Assembly: GCA_947502595.1 (NCBI GenBank)
Contig: CANNAM010000012.1
Span: forward strand, 1-64,000
Direction of reading: 5' to 3'
Source of the DNA: an uncultured Marinicella sp.
GTDB lineage: Bacteria; Pseudomonadota; Gammaproteobacteria; Xanthomonadales; Marinicellaceae
Length of the DNA stretch: 64,000 nucleotides
Shown here: positions 15,041-22,944 of the stretch, piece after piece
How the letters are laid out: every line of letters begins with the position of its first letter
Position numbering within the stretch: position 1 is the stretch's first letter
Notes under the pieces: model-generated
The model's input: the letters and a program-made list of their open reading frames with translations, nothing else
Databases searched by the model: none
Told to the model about the DNA's origin: nothing
Translations under genes and position numbers: made by a program

Positions 15041-17191
15041 ATGACAAAAATAAGCACACAATTTAAAGAATCAATTGAGTTATTACACTCAAGATTGGGC
15101 TCAACTTGGACTGTTGGTACGCCATTAGGTATAGGTAAGCCCAACCCTCTGATAAACCATTTGTACCAACACGCCAAACAAAATCCGCAGTTGTCATTAG
15201 AAATATTCACTGCTTTGTCACTGGAAATACCGCACGGTAATTCATTGCTTGAACGGCGTTTTTTAGACAGTTTCAGTCAGCGGTTTTTTGGTCAATACCC
15301 AGAGCTTGATTACATCCAAGATGTGAAGCGTAACACCGTTCCAGCCAATATAAGTGTGCGTGAGTTTTATATGCAGTCGGGCAAGATGCTGTACTCAGCC
15401 ACTGCGCAACGTGGCTATGTCAGCAGCAACTACACCCATGTTGCACGTGATATGGTGGACCGAGATGTGAACATCATCTTGCAAATGGTGGCAGTTAAAC
15501 GCAGTGAGGAAGGCACACAATACAGTTTGAGCTGTAACCCTGATTTAACTTTGGATGTTTTAAATACCGCAGCACGCAAAGGCAAGCCACGGCCTGTGGT
15601 GATTGCTATGGTCAATGAAAGTTTACCCTTTATGGGTGGACAGGCGGTGGTAGATGCGGCGTTTTTTGATTTGATTCATGACAATCCCAGTGATTATTTT
15701 GCTCCTTTTGCGACCCCTGCGCAGCCAATCAACGCCACTGATTACAGCATTGGTTTATTGGCCAGTACCTTGCTTAAGGACGGTGGTACGCTACAAATTG
15801 GTATTGGCTCTTTAGCGGATGCCATGGTTTATTGCTCGCAAATGAGGCAACAAAACAACCACACTTATAATGAATTGCTGAAGTCCACTGGAATCAGTGA
15901 AAAATTCAAACCGGTGATTGCTGATGTGGGCGGAACGGGAGCGTTTAAACAAGGTTTGTATGCCGCCAGTGAAATGTTTGTTGAAGGATTTGCGCATTTG
16001 TATGAAGCGGGAATATTGCGCCGAAAAGTGTTCCCAGATGCGCGCATTCAAGGCCTATTGAACGAAGGTAAAATAACTGAACAAATTAAACCTGGCCTGA
16101 TCAAAAATTTATTAGATTGGCAAGTCATTGATGAAGTAATCACTGCCAGATCATTCCAGCGTTTACAGCACTTAGGGATTTTTAAAGCGGATTTAACTTT
16201 CAGTCCAGGGCGCATCACAGACAGCGCTGGACGGGTGTATGCCACAAATTTACATGATGATGAGAATCTGGCGGCCATTGAACAGCATTGCTTAGGCAGT
16301 CGTTTGCATCATGGGGTGTTATTGCATGCGGCATTTTTTATGGGCTCCAAGCGATTTTACCAGTGGTTACATGCTTTGGATGATGAGCACAAAGCGCTGT
16401 TTCAAATGACTGCAGTCAGCCAAATCAATGAACTGTATGGTGGAGAAGATCTGGATCGAGCGCAGAGAATCAAAGCCAGGTTCATCAACACCTGCATGAA
16501 GGTTGATGTTTTGGGCGCAGCTGCATCAGATGCTTTAGAAGACCACCAAGTGGTCAGCGGTGTTGGTGGTCAATACAATTTTGTTGCCATGGGTCATGCT
16601 TTGCAAGACAGTCGCTCGGTTTTGCTGTTACGCAGTGTGCACATCAGTAAACAGGCCGTCACATCCAATGTGGTGTGGAAGTATAGCTATTGCACCATTC
16701 CCCGGCACTTACGGGACATTGTCATCACCGAATACGGCATAGCAGACTTGCGTGGACAGTCGGATGAGGTTTGTATCCAAAGAATGGTATGCATTGCCGA
16801 CAGTCGCTTCCAAGAGGGTTTGCGCGCACAGGCAGTGGCGCACAATAAATTATCAGCTGACTGGCAAGTGCCAGCAGCATTCAAACACAACACCCCGGAA
16901 ATGATTGCTCAGCAATTCAATGCAGCCAAAGCCCAAGGCTATTTTCCAGCCTTTCCCTTTGGTGAAGACTTCACCGCAGATGAAAAGGTCATTATCAATG
17001 CTTTGAAATGGTTGAAAGTCAAAACCAGAAACAAATACGCCACCTTGCTGACTTTGTTTAAGGCACAATTTGTTAAGCCACGGCAGCAGGAGCTGGCTTA
17101 TTTACAATTAATGCAGTTGGATCACAACCAAACTTTTAAACAGCGCCTGTCGGCTAAACTGTTGGTTTATGCGCTGCGGAACCAGCCTTGA
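15041..17191 (+). CDS. Acetyl-CoA hydrolase/transferase family protein (long form)
   Basis: This 716-residue cytoplasmic protein belongs to the acetyl-CoA hydrolase / CoA-transferase family. Visible motifs are LQIGIGSLADAM near residue 250, VVSGVGGQYNFVAMGHAL near 505 and DIVITEYGIADLRGQS near 565, all in the usual order. Family members move CoA between acyl groups (acetate, succinate, 4-hydroxybutyrate) or hydrolyse acyl-CoA. It is longer than the usual 430-550 residues, mainly through an N-terminal part (1-150) and an insertion in the middle. A GAGGTG Shine-Dalgarno precedes the ATG by about 9 nt. Substrate unknown; it is followed 6 nt later by a GDPD gene. Confidence 0.8.
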   Translation: MTKISTQFKESIELLHSRLGSTWTVGTPLGIGKPNPLINHLYQHAKQNPQLSLEIFTALSLEIPHGNSLLERRFLDSFSQRFFGQYPELDYIQDVKRNTVPANISVREFYMQSGKMLYSATAQRGYVSSNYTHVARDMVDRDVNIILQMVAVKRSEEGTQYSLSCNPDLTLDVLNTAARKGKPRPVVIAMVNESLPFMGGQAVVDAAFFDLIHDNPSDYFAPFATPAQPINATDYSIGLLASTLLKDGGTLQIGIGSLADAMVYCSQMRQQNNHTYNELLKSTGISEKFKPVIADVGGTGAFKQGLYAASEMFVEGFAHLYEAGILRRKVFPDARIQGLLNEGKITEQIKPGLIKNLLDWQVIDEVITARSFQRLQHLGIFKADLTFSPGRITDSAGRVYATNLHDDENLAAIEQHCLGSRLHHGVLLHAAFFMGSKRFYQWLHALDDEHKALFQMTAVSQINELYGGEDLDRAQRIKARFINTCMKVDVLGAAASDALEDHQVVSGVGGQYNFVAMGHALQDSRSVLLLRSVHISKQAVTSNVVWKYSYCTIPRHLRDIVITEYGIADLRGQSDEVCIQRMVCIADSRFQEGLRAQAVAHNKLSADWQVPAAFKHNTPEMIAQQFNAAKAQGYFPAFPFGEDFTADEKVIINALKWLKVKTRNKYATLLTLFKAQFVKPRQQELAYLQLMQLDHNQTFKQRLSAKLLVYALRNQP

Positions 17192-17197
17192 GCCAGT

Positions 17198-17956
17198 ATG
17201 AAACTGGTTTATATAGGTGTCTTATTGGTGGTTATGATGGGGCATAAGGCGGCTGCCAAGCCATTGATGATAGCGCATGCCGGTGGTGGCTATGCTGGCA
17301 TCAGTTACAGCAATTCAATTGAAGCCTTGAATGACAGTTATGCCGCTGGCTTTCGGTACATAGAGATGGATTTTTCTTGGACCAGTGATGGTCACTTGGT
17401 TTGTTTACATGACTGGGGTAAAACCTTTAAAAAGCTATTCAACAAGAAGGTCAAACAAGCACTTAGCTATACAGAATTTGAACAACTGGTCGATGCCCAT
17501 CCGTATTTCAGCCCTTGTACACTAGCCAGTTTCGCAGGTTGGATGTCTGATAAACCCGATGTGAAGGTCATTACTGACATCAAGGATGATAACCTCAAAG
17601 GCATAGACTTAATGATTGCACAATACCCTGCGCTTAAAGCACAGTTGATTCCTCAATTTTACCAACCCGAGGAATACCCAGCCCTTAAAGACATGGGTTT
17701 TACTGATTTGATTTGGATATTGTACCAGTACCAAGGCGCTAAACAATCGGTGCTTGAGCTCAGTCAGCGCATGGATTTATTTGCGGTCAGTATGCGAGCC
17801 AGCCAAGCCAAAAATAAAATCTTGCAGCAGCTGTTGAAGTGGCACCGAATTTTTGTTTACACCATTAATGATGAGTCCACACGGTTGAAATTGATTGACC
17901 GCTACCAAGTGAGCGGTATCTACACCGATTTCTTATCAATTGAATTGCCACAATAA
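17198..17956 (+). CDS. Exported glycerophosphodiester phosphodiesterase family protein
   Basis: This 252-residue protein has a signal peptide (about 1-20, cut after KAAA) and a GDPD TIM-barrel. The catalytic opening reads IAHAGGGYAGISYSNSIEAL, in place of the canonical HRG..PENT, then EMDFSWTSDGHLVCLHDW carries the metal-binding Glu/Asp and second catalytic His. The C-terminal FVYTINDESTRLKLIDRYQV is the family's W-x-V-N-like strand. It should hydrolyse glycerophosphodiesters or related phosphodiesters in the periplasm. The HAGG variant is seen in a subset of exported members. It probably shares a transcript with the CoA-transferase-like gene 6 nt upstream. Confidence 0.85.
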   Translation: MKLVYIGVLLVVMMGHKAAAKPLMIAHAGGGYAGISYSNSIEALNDSYAAGFRYIEMDFSWTSDGHLVCLHDWGKTFKKLFNKKVKQALSYTEFEQLVDAHPYFSPCTLASFAGWMSDKPDVKVITDIKDDNLKGIDLMIAQYPALKAQLIPQFYQPEEYPALKDMGFTDLIWILYQYQGAKQSVLELSQRMDLFAVSMRASQAKNKILQQLLKWHRIFVYTINDESTRLKLIDRYQVSGIYTDFLSIELPQ

Positions 17957-18311
17957 TGTGCACTCAATTGAGCTGAGTCAGTGCTAGGCGCAGGAAATAT
18001 AGCTGGCCTGACAACACACTCAAAATCTGCACAAATTACTTTGTTTTAATGTCACTGATTTCAAATTCCGTGAAATTGCTCACAGGCAAAATGACAACTG
18101 AAATGTTATAGTGGCTGAATAATATATCTATTAATTTGTTAGTCCATATAGCCTGGTGTTAGGCGAGGCGCCAATCAAATGTCCAAAACAAGCACGAATG
18201 CAGCCAATTGTATTCGGGTTTGTAGTTTTGCCCGTTGATTGCGCATGACTGTGACCCATGTGGCGCAGGCATTCATTTAAGGACGTAGCAACAGAACCAA
18301 TGGGAGTACCA
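17957..18311. other. Gap between GDPD and the orphan secreted protein gene
   Basis: No gene or RNA family is recognised in these 355 bases. The right part presumably holds the promoter of the next gene; a GGGAG Shine-Dalgarno sits at 18302-18306. A GTGTTAGGCG near 18156 resembles an integron core-site sequence but has no partner and is not called. Confidence 0.4.
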
Positions 18312-19409
18312 ATGACTTTTAAGACTTTTCTATCAACTACAATTTTATTAGCCGCTGCTGCCCAAGTGCAGGCAACACTCGATCAAAGCCAAAAAATAAA
18401 CAGTGGTTATGCATACACCATGCACTCGACCAGTCCAAGTGAAGATGAACTTGGACAATTTCCGCCAGCCTATCAAAAACCGACAATTGAACATGTTTTA
18501 CAAGGGCCTAAACACACTTTAATCTGGCGTGACAGGGTTTCCAACCGCACTCAAGACAATGCGTCTTTGGCCCTGGGTGAGCGACGTATGGGCTTATTTA
18601 TTCCGCACTGGCCGCAAGATAAATTACCATCAGAGGCCACAGGTTGGACGGCATATGGCGACCCACTCAGTTACAGTCATTTCAGTGTCAAGGTTGAGCG
18701 TGCAGAGGGCGAGCGTGAGGTTGCTGGCAGCATGGCACAACATTATGTGCTCACTGCTGACTACACCCGACAGCTAGGAAACGACCCTGCCAGTGAGCGT
18801 TATCAGATGTATACCGATTTATGGGTATTGACTGACAAGCCGTTTTCATTTGCCCCTTTTCATAAAGCAGGTGCGTACAGTGATCCGCGTTTCGGTGCCG
18901 CTGTGGTGGCTGAACTCAGCGGGTTGGGCATGGTGGTGCGCAGTGACGCGCGTTACTCAAGCACAGCCATTGATGAGAACGGTGCAGAGATTGGCAGCAA
19001 ACGCGAAGGCACGTGGACGACCTGGGTGGAAGACCTTAAGTCAGCTGATGTACCTGGGTTGAATTTTCCAGTTGGTGACCACCAAACATTACACGTTTTA
19101 CAAAGTGAGTTCAGAAAACAAGCTGCTGCGACTTGTACAGCTGTCTTGGCCGGTGAAACCCCAGACTTTATCAAGCAAAACTTAGACAACATCCAGCAAA
19201 CAGCAGTGCTCAAAGACTTACACAATTCGTGCAAGAGTCAGGTGCTGCGAGCATTCACTCGAGACATGAAAAAGAACCCTCAATCAGTATGTGGTGACAT
19301 CATCGCTGGCAACAGTCCAGAGTCCATCAACCAAGTATTGAATGCAGATGAAAAACAAGACTTTATGCAAAGCGCGGTGTCATTTTGCGAACAGCAGGCA
19401 CTGCAGTAA
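18312..19409 (+). CDS. Secreted hypothetical protein
   Basis: This 365-residue protein is not recognised. Residues 1-21 (MTFKTFLSTTILLAAAAQVQA) form a signal peptide. The body (about 25-265) is mixed alpha/beta with many aromatic residues, for example HTLIWRDRVSNRTQDN and MGLFIPHWPQDKL. The last 100 residues are helical with three to four Cys (TCTAVLAGE, NSCKSQVL, SVCGDIIAG, FCEQQALQ) that could form disulphides. I chose ATG 18312, 5 nt after GGGAG, over upstream in-frame starts at 18258 and 18300. It lies alone, with a stem-loop downstream, directly before the integron-like cassettes. Periplasmic or extracellular location is inferred. Confidence 0.6.
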   Translation: MTFKTFLSTTILLAAAAQVQATLDQSQKINSGYAYTMHSTSPSEDELGQFPPAYQKPTIEHVLQGPKHTLIWRDRVSNRTQDNASLALGERRMGLFIPHWPQDKLPSEATGWTAYGDPLSYSHFSVKVERAEGEREVAGSMAQHYVLTADYTRQLGNDPASERYQMYTDLWVLTDKPFSFAPFHKAGAYSDPRFGAAVVAELSGLGMVVRSDARYSSTAIDENGAEIGSKREGTWTTWVEDLKSADVPGLNFPVGDHQTLHVLQSEFRKQAAATCTAVLAGETPDFIKQNLDNIQQTAVLKDLHNSCKSQVLRAFTRDMKKNPQSVCGDIIAGNSPESINQVLNADEKQDFMQSAVSFCEQQALQ

Positions 19410-19441
19410 CCAACAATAGGGTGCAAAAAACGGACTATAAA

Positions 19442-19489
19442 AAAAGCTGGACAAACCCTGGTCAGTTATTCGATCAATGTCCAGCTTTT
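19442..19489 (+). terminator. Stem-loop terminator after the secreted hypothetical protein
   Basis: AAAAGCTGGACA (19442-19453) pairs perfectly with TGTCCAGCTTTT (19478-19489) around a 24-base loop. It lies 32 nt after the stop codon. The run of T is within the stem, so termination could be modest. Confidence 0.6.
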
Positions 19490-19855
19490 GATTGCTTGTC
19501 AATACGCCCACGGGGAAGCTTCGTAGCTATACAGAATAGACTTTACCCAGCACAATAATGGCTCACTGCGTTAGGGGTTAAAATTTATCAGCATTGCTGT
19601 AAAGACTGAAAAATCCAAACTCAAGTAAAAGTTCATCACAGTGATGGGCGGAACCCATCTTACCCAAATATAAATGCTTTTTAATCTTGATATATTCGGA
19701 TAATAGCGCTTTATTGCGTTTTAAACTCGATAATTTCGAATAAAAACGCAATTATTTAATAAAATACATCAGTTTTTAGCAATAATGCACCAAATACAGG
19801 GAAAAATACCCAGTTTTAAGTAACAGTTAAGGTTAAAATGCATGTTTAATAAGTT
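19490..19855. other. AT-rich gap upstream of the cassette cluster, with one REP-like hairpin
   Basis: No reading frame is supported here. GATGGG-CGGAA-CCCATC (19643-19659) is a short palindrome whose reverse complement is preceded by GGTAAG, like REP elements that carry a GTAG-type foot. Near 19716-19752 TTGCGTTTTA and TAAAAACGCAA form an AT-rich hairpin. The sequence is richer in A+T than its neighbours. Neither an attI site nor an integrase gene is recognisable. Confidence 0.5.
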
Positions 19856-19875
19856 GTTAGAGCTCAAGGATAGAT

Positions 19876-20331
19876 ATGAGAATTCCCACGGATCTAGAAA
19901 TATTAAATACGATATACCGTATGTATCACTCTGACTTTGCTGCTTTTGAAAGAGGTGATGGGTCGCGGGCTTCGAAAATCTATGTTCCGATTGACTGCAA
20001 GGAAATTGCTGGCGAGCTTAAAGTGGATCCTGACATTGTCTTTGGTCGCTTGTACTACCACTTAGAGAAACAGTACGGTTACAAACAAGATGATGGGAGT
20101 AATGTTCATTTCTTTGCTCTAAAAGTTGGGGATGACCCGAAGTGCGTAAATTTTCCACTTATGACATCCGTTTTGGCTGGCTTGCGTCAAGAGAAAAAGA
20201 AGTTTTGGATAGGTACTGCAATTGCTGTTCTTGCGCTAATTGTATCAACAGTCTCATTGACCGTTTCAGTTACGCAGTCGGCAGGCTCTAACAAGTCAAT
20301 GCATCCGACCGCTGAAGCGGCGGATGATTGA
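19876..20331 (+). CDS. Cassette 1 hypothetical protein with C-terminal membrane anchor
   Basis: This 151-residue protein is not recognised. Residues 1-90 look like a small alpha/beta or winged-helix-like domain (DLEILNTIYRMYHSDF, VFGRLYYHLEKQYGY). Residues about 110-132 (FWIGTAIAVLALIVSTVSL) form one transmembrane helix, so the N-terminal domain is probably cytoplasmic. The final residues SNKSMHPTAEAADD are encoded by the attC site itself, a tail often seen in cassette proteins. The ATG follows the cassette front by 12 nt with AAGGAT as Shine-Dalgarno. Function unknown. Confidence 0.65.
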   Translation: MRIPTDLEILNTIYRMYHSDFAAFERGDGSRASKIYVPIDCKEIAGELKVDPDIVFGRLYYHLEKQYGYKQDDGSNVHFFALKVGDDPKCVNFPLMTSVLAGLRQEKKKFWIGTAIAVLALIVSTVSLTVSVTQSAGSNKSMHPTAEAADD

Positions 20332-20341
20332 GGCGTAAGGC
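20285..20341 (+). other. attC-like recombination site 1
   Basis: The site starts with R'' GCTCTAAC and ends at GTAAGGC (20335-20341). Between them is a nearly perfect stem: CAAT, CATCCG and CCGC pair with GCGG, CGGATG and ATTG around TGAA, leaving G20301 and A20308 unpaired as extrahelical bases, a hallmark of attC folding. The terminal core should read GTTRRRY but reads GTAAGGC, so the strictly needed GTT triplet is lost. Confidence 0.75.
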
Positions 20342-20350
20342 TTCCGAGCA

Positions 20351-21019
20351 ATGAACAGATTTGAACTAATTATTTTTGATTGCGATGGTGTACTTGTAGA
20401 TAGCGAGCGAATTGCCAATGAAGTGTTTGCAAAAGTATTGAATGAAGAGTTTGGCTTTTCACTTAGCCTAGACGATATGTTCGAAACTTTTGTCGGAAAC
20501 TCGTCGCAACAATGCATGAAAATTATCGAACAGATGATTGGCTCTAAACCTCCACCACACTTGGAAGCCCGTTACAAAAAGGAAATCAATGAAGCTTTGA
20601 GTAAATCAGTTGTTGCCGTAAATGGAATTGAGCAAGCATTAGCGGAACTTTCAATCCCTTACTGCGTAGCTTCAAGCGGCTCTTACGAAAAAATGAATAC
20701 AACGCTGGGGAGAACTAACTTACTCAAGCTCTTCGACGGAAAAATTTACAGTACGTCAGATGTCGCGCGTGGAAAGCCTTTTCCAGACATATACATCCAT
20801 GCTGCCAAGAACATGGGCTATCGTGAGCCATCTAAATGTCTTGTGATTGAAGACAGCCCGCTTGGTGTTGAAGGTGGCGTTGCTGCTGGAATGGTTGTAT
20901 TCGGATATACTGAATTAGCGCGAGAAGAAAGGCTTATCCAGTCTGGTGCGCATCGTACATTTAGTGAAATGAGTAAGCTTGCCAATGAAATTACAACCTA
21001 TGAGCAAACCGCCTTATAA
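20351..21019 (+). CDS. Cassette 2 HAD-superfamily hydrolase (subfamily IA phosphatase)
   Basis: This 222-residue enzyme has all HAD motifs: FDCDGVLVDSE (motif I, nucleophile Asp and acid Asp, residues 9-19), VASSGS (motif II, near 103), the Lys in ARGKPFPDIYIHAAK (motif III, near 141) and LVIEDSPLGVEGG (motif IV, near 164). A helical cap lies between motifs I and II. It resembles beta-phosphoglucomutase and sugar-phosphate phosphatases; the substrate is unknown. The stop TAA (21017-21019) is inside the R'' box of the following attC, the normal cassette arrangement. Only a weak Shine-Dalgarno precedes the ATG, so translation may rely on the upstream gene. Confidence 0.85.
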   Translation: MNRFELIIFDCDGVLVDSERIANEVFAKVLNEEFGFSLSLDDMFETFVGNSSQQCMKIIEQMIGSKPPPHLEARYKKEINEALSKSVVAVNGIEQALAELSIPYCVASSGSYEKMNTTLGRTNLLKLFDGKIYSTSDVARGKPFPDIYIHAAKNMGYREPSKCLVIEDSPLGVEGGVAAGMVVFGYTELAREERLIQSGAHRTFSEMSKLANEITTYEQTAL

Positions 21020-21074
21020 CGCTTTGCTTTGTGGACTGAGTGGAACGAAGTTCCAAAACAGCAATTTGTTAAGT
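21014..21074 (+). other. attC-like recombination site 2
   Basis: This 61-bp site starts with TTATAAC (R'') and ends with GTTAAGT (21068-21074), a perfect GTTRRRY core. L boxes GCTTTG (21026-21031) and CAAAACAGC (21054-21062) are complementary apart from an extra base, and TGGAAC-GAA-GTTCCA forms the terminal hairpin. Size and box order match integron attC sites. The HAD stop codon overlaps R''. Confidence 0.75.
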
Positions 21075-21079
21075 GCCGA

Positions 21080-21361
21080 TTACTCATAGGTCTTGCCGCA
21101 ATAAAGGAACACCGCGAATTGTTTCCATTTATTGGTTTCTAAACCGGGTTCCTGTCGGACGCCAAAATCGGAATCTTCTGCCCATGCAATCGCTCCTTCG
21201 AGGAAACCACTGATAGAGTTATTAGCCCAATCACCAGAGAAGCCAACGTCATCAGTTGCTTTTCTTTCACGAGACTCTCTGTCCTCTAATAGAGCTTTTG
21301 TGAAGTCCAAAAATGATTTCTCGTCTTTCACTTCCTCCAACAATTCATGCGGCTCTCTCAC
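21080..21361 (-). CDS. Cassette 3 small hypothetical protein on the reverse strand
   Basis: This 93-residue acidic protein is not firmly recognised; it looks like the small DUF7660-type proteins common in cassettes (HELLEEVKDEKSFLDFTKAL, then SGDWANNSISGFLEGAIAWAED, then KWKQFAVFLYCGK). That family link is from memory and weak. An AGGAAG Shine-Dalgarno lies 3-4 nt before the ATG on the minus strand. The stop codon is 6 nt from the attC2 core. Because it faces the other way it cannot be driven by a promoter at the left end of the cluster; it needs its own promoter to the right of 21361. Confidence 0.65.
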   Translation of the reverse strand: MREPHELLEEVKDEKSFLDFTKALLEDRESRERKATDDVGFSGDWANNSISGFLEGAIAWAEDSDFGVRQEPGLETNKWKQFAVFLYCGKTYE

Positions 21362-21375
21362 ATAACTTCCTTAAG

Positions 21376-21384
21376 GTATTTAAC
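21376..21384 (+). other. Possible R'' box of a degenerate third attC
   Basis: GTATTTAAC contains ATTTAAC, a full match to the RYYYAAC consensus, and matches 7 of 9 positions of the reverse complement of the cassette 3 front (GTTAAGTGC). No convincing GTTRRRY partner follows within 100 bases, so the right end of cassette 3 is unclear. Confidence 0.3.
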
Positions 21385-21882
21385 AATTTATTAATAGTGC
21401 ATCAGTGCCATCTATCAAGATATTGGCTTCAATTCGTGCACGCTATTTTTAAAAGTTTCATTGTAAGTCATTGAATTATGACTTTGAAGGAAATTATTGA
21501 CTGCATCTTTGGCAGGAAATGGGCGGATAGATGTGCATTAATGGGTAAATTTACGTCCATTACTGGCAATGAGTGAAAAAATAATAAAATTTTTAGATCG
21601 TGTGAAAAGCAAAACAATAAGCTTGAATATCCTTGATAATTCACAGGATATCTAATTAAAACTATATTTTTCTGGTTGAAGTACCCGCTCTTTTATATGC
21701 TCATGCAATCGGTTAAGTTATAAAATCATTCATAATATTGAGGTTTTGATGTTGGGCTTCGCGGCGCTCAGCCCAACCTGACTTTAACTTACTATGCCAT
21801 GCCATTTCATTTCCAAGTAGGCTGGATTTCACTCACAAGTGGAATCCAGCGGTGGATTTAAAGCCAATTAATTCAAAAATGC
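21385..21882. repeat. AT-rich gap with two REP-like hairpins
   Basis: No gene is recognised. GTTGGGC (21751-21757) pairs with GCCCAAC (21771-21777). GTAG (21817-21820) is directly followed by GCTGGATTTCAC and GTGGAATCCAGC (21821-21850), a 12-bp stem with one G-T pair. A GTAG-type tetranucleotide at the foot of a palindrome is the known layout of REP elements. The second hairpin lies just after the reductase gene on the minus strand but has no U-tract, so I do not call it a terminator. Confidence 0.55.
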
Positions 21883-22866
21883 CTAACCACGACCATGCGG
21901 GGCGTTAAAATCCAACTCAGGGCCTTCCGGTACGATGCCGGTGGGGTTGATGGTTGGGTGGCTCATGTAATAGTGGTTCTTGATGTGGCGCATGTTGACG
22001 GTTGCTGCGACCCCTTCAACTTGGTACAGTTCGCGCATGTAGGCGCTGATACTTGGGTAGTCCGCAATGCGTTTGAGGTTGCATTTAAAATGGCCCACGT
22101 AAACCGCATCAAAGCGCACCAAAGTAGTGAACAAGCGCCAATCGGCTTCGGTGATTTGATCACCAAGTAGGTAACGTTTGGTACTCAATATGTCCTCAAC
22201 CCAATCCAAAGCCTTGAACAAGTTCTCCACATTTTCAGCGTAGGCCGCTTGTTTGGTGGCAAAACCAGCTTTGTAAACACCGTTGTTGATGTCTGAATAT
22301 ACACGTTGGTTGATGGCGTCAATTTCCGTGCGCAAAGCTGTAGGGTAGTAGTCCGCTGTGTTACCTGTGAGGTCATTGAAGGCACTGTTGAACATGCGGA
22401 TGATGTCGGCCGATTCATTGCTGACGATGGTTTGTTGTTGTTTGTCCCATAAAACCGGTACGGTGACTCGACCTGAGTAATTGCTGTCTGCTTGGGTGTA
22501 AAGCTGATGCATCAAGTCATGCTGATTGATTTGGTCACCAACCAAATCTTGGTCTTGTGCTTCACTGGCCTTGAAAGACCAGCCGTTTTCAGCCATCAAG
22601 TAATCGACTGTTGAAACACCGATGACAGACTCCAATCCTTTTAACTTTCTGAATATCAAGGTTCTGTGAGCCCAAGGGCAAGCCAAACACACATACAAGT
22701 GGTAGCGACCGGCTTCGGCTTTGAAACCAGATTTTCCGGTTGGTCCCGCGCTGCCATCGGCAGTGACGAAATTTCTGAATTGTGCGGCATCTCTCTTGAA
22801 CTTGCCACCAGTAGAATCGGTGTCATACCATTCATCTTGCCACTGTCCATTGACTAATAATCCCAT
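21883..22866 (-). CDS. Glutathionyl-hydroquinone reductase (YqjG/ECM4 type)
   Basis: This 327-residue cytoplasmic Xi-class glutathione transferase reduces glutathionyl-hydroquinones. The catalytic Cys is in VCLACPWAHRTLI (about residues 55-67), and the C-terminal helical domain carries LGDQITEADWRLFTTLVRFD, with YVGHFKCNLKRI, as in YqjG. Length is normal. It is the last of three co-directional genes (DoxX, pirin, this) divergent from a LysR gene. All four are often linked to electrophile or quinone stress, so a detoxification operon is a good inference. Confidence 0.9.
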   Translation of the reverse strand: MGLLVNGQWQDEWYDTDSTGGKFKRDAAQFRNFVTADGSAGPTGKSGFKAEAGRYHLYVCLACPWAHRTLIFRKLKGLESVIGVSTVDYLMAENGWSFKASEAQDQDLVGDQINQHDLMHQLYTQADSNYSGRVTVPVLWDKQQQTIVSNESADIIRMFNSAFNDLTGNTADYYPTALRTEIDAINQRVYSDINNGVYKAGFATKQAAYAENVENLFKALDWVEDILSTKRYLLGDQITEADWRLFTTLVRFDAVYVGHFKCNLKRIADYPSISAYMRELYQVEGVAATVNMRHIKNHYYMSHPTINPTGIVPEGPELDFNAPHGRG

Positions 22867-22944
22867 GTTATTTCTCCTGTTATTGTGTTGTTAATTAACC
22901 CTGTAGCCTGGATACAGTGCCAAAGGCTGAAGGGTGTGTATTAT

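Larger units (their letters stand above)
19857..21384 (+). mobile_element. Integron-like cassette cluster without integrase (CALIN type)
   Basis: Three short genes are separated by attC-like sites: cassette 1 from about 19857 to 20335, cassette 2 from 20336 to 21068, cassette 3 from 21069 to an unclear end near 21384. The front of cassette 1, GTTAGAGC (19856-19863), is the exact reverse complement of the R'' box at its own end, GCTCTAAC (20285-20292), as required if both came from one circular cassette. Stops lie inside the attC sites, the usual cassette layout. No intI gene is present in the window, so this fits a cluster of attC sites lacking an integrase. Gene composition (small membrane protein, HAD phosphatase, small orphan) is typical of cassettes. 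Confidence 0.75.

Noticed and set aside
18156-18166. GTGTTAGGCG as a further attC or attI core
   Set aside because: No partner box or stem is found, and a complete secreted-protein gene separates it from the cassettes.
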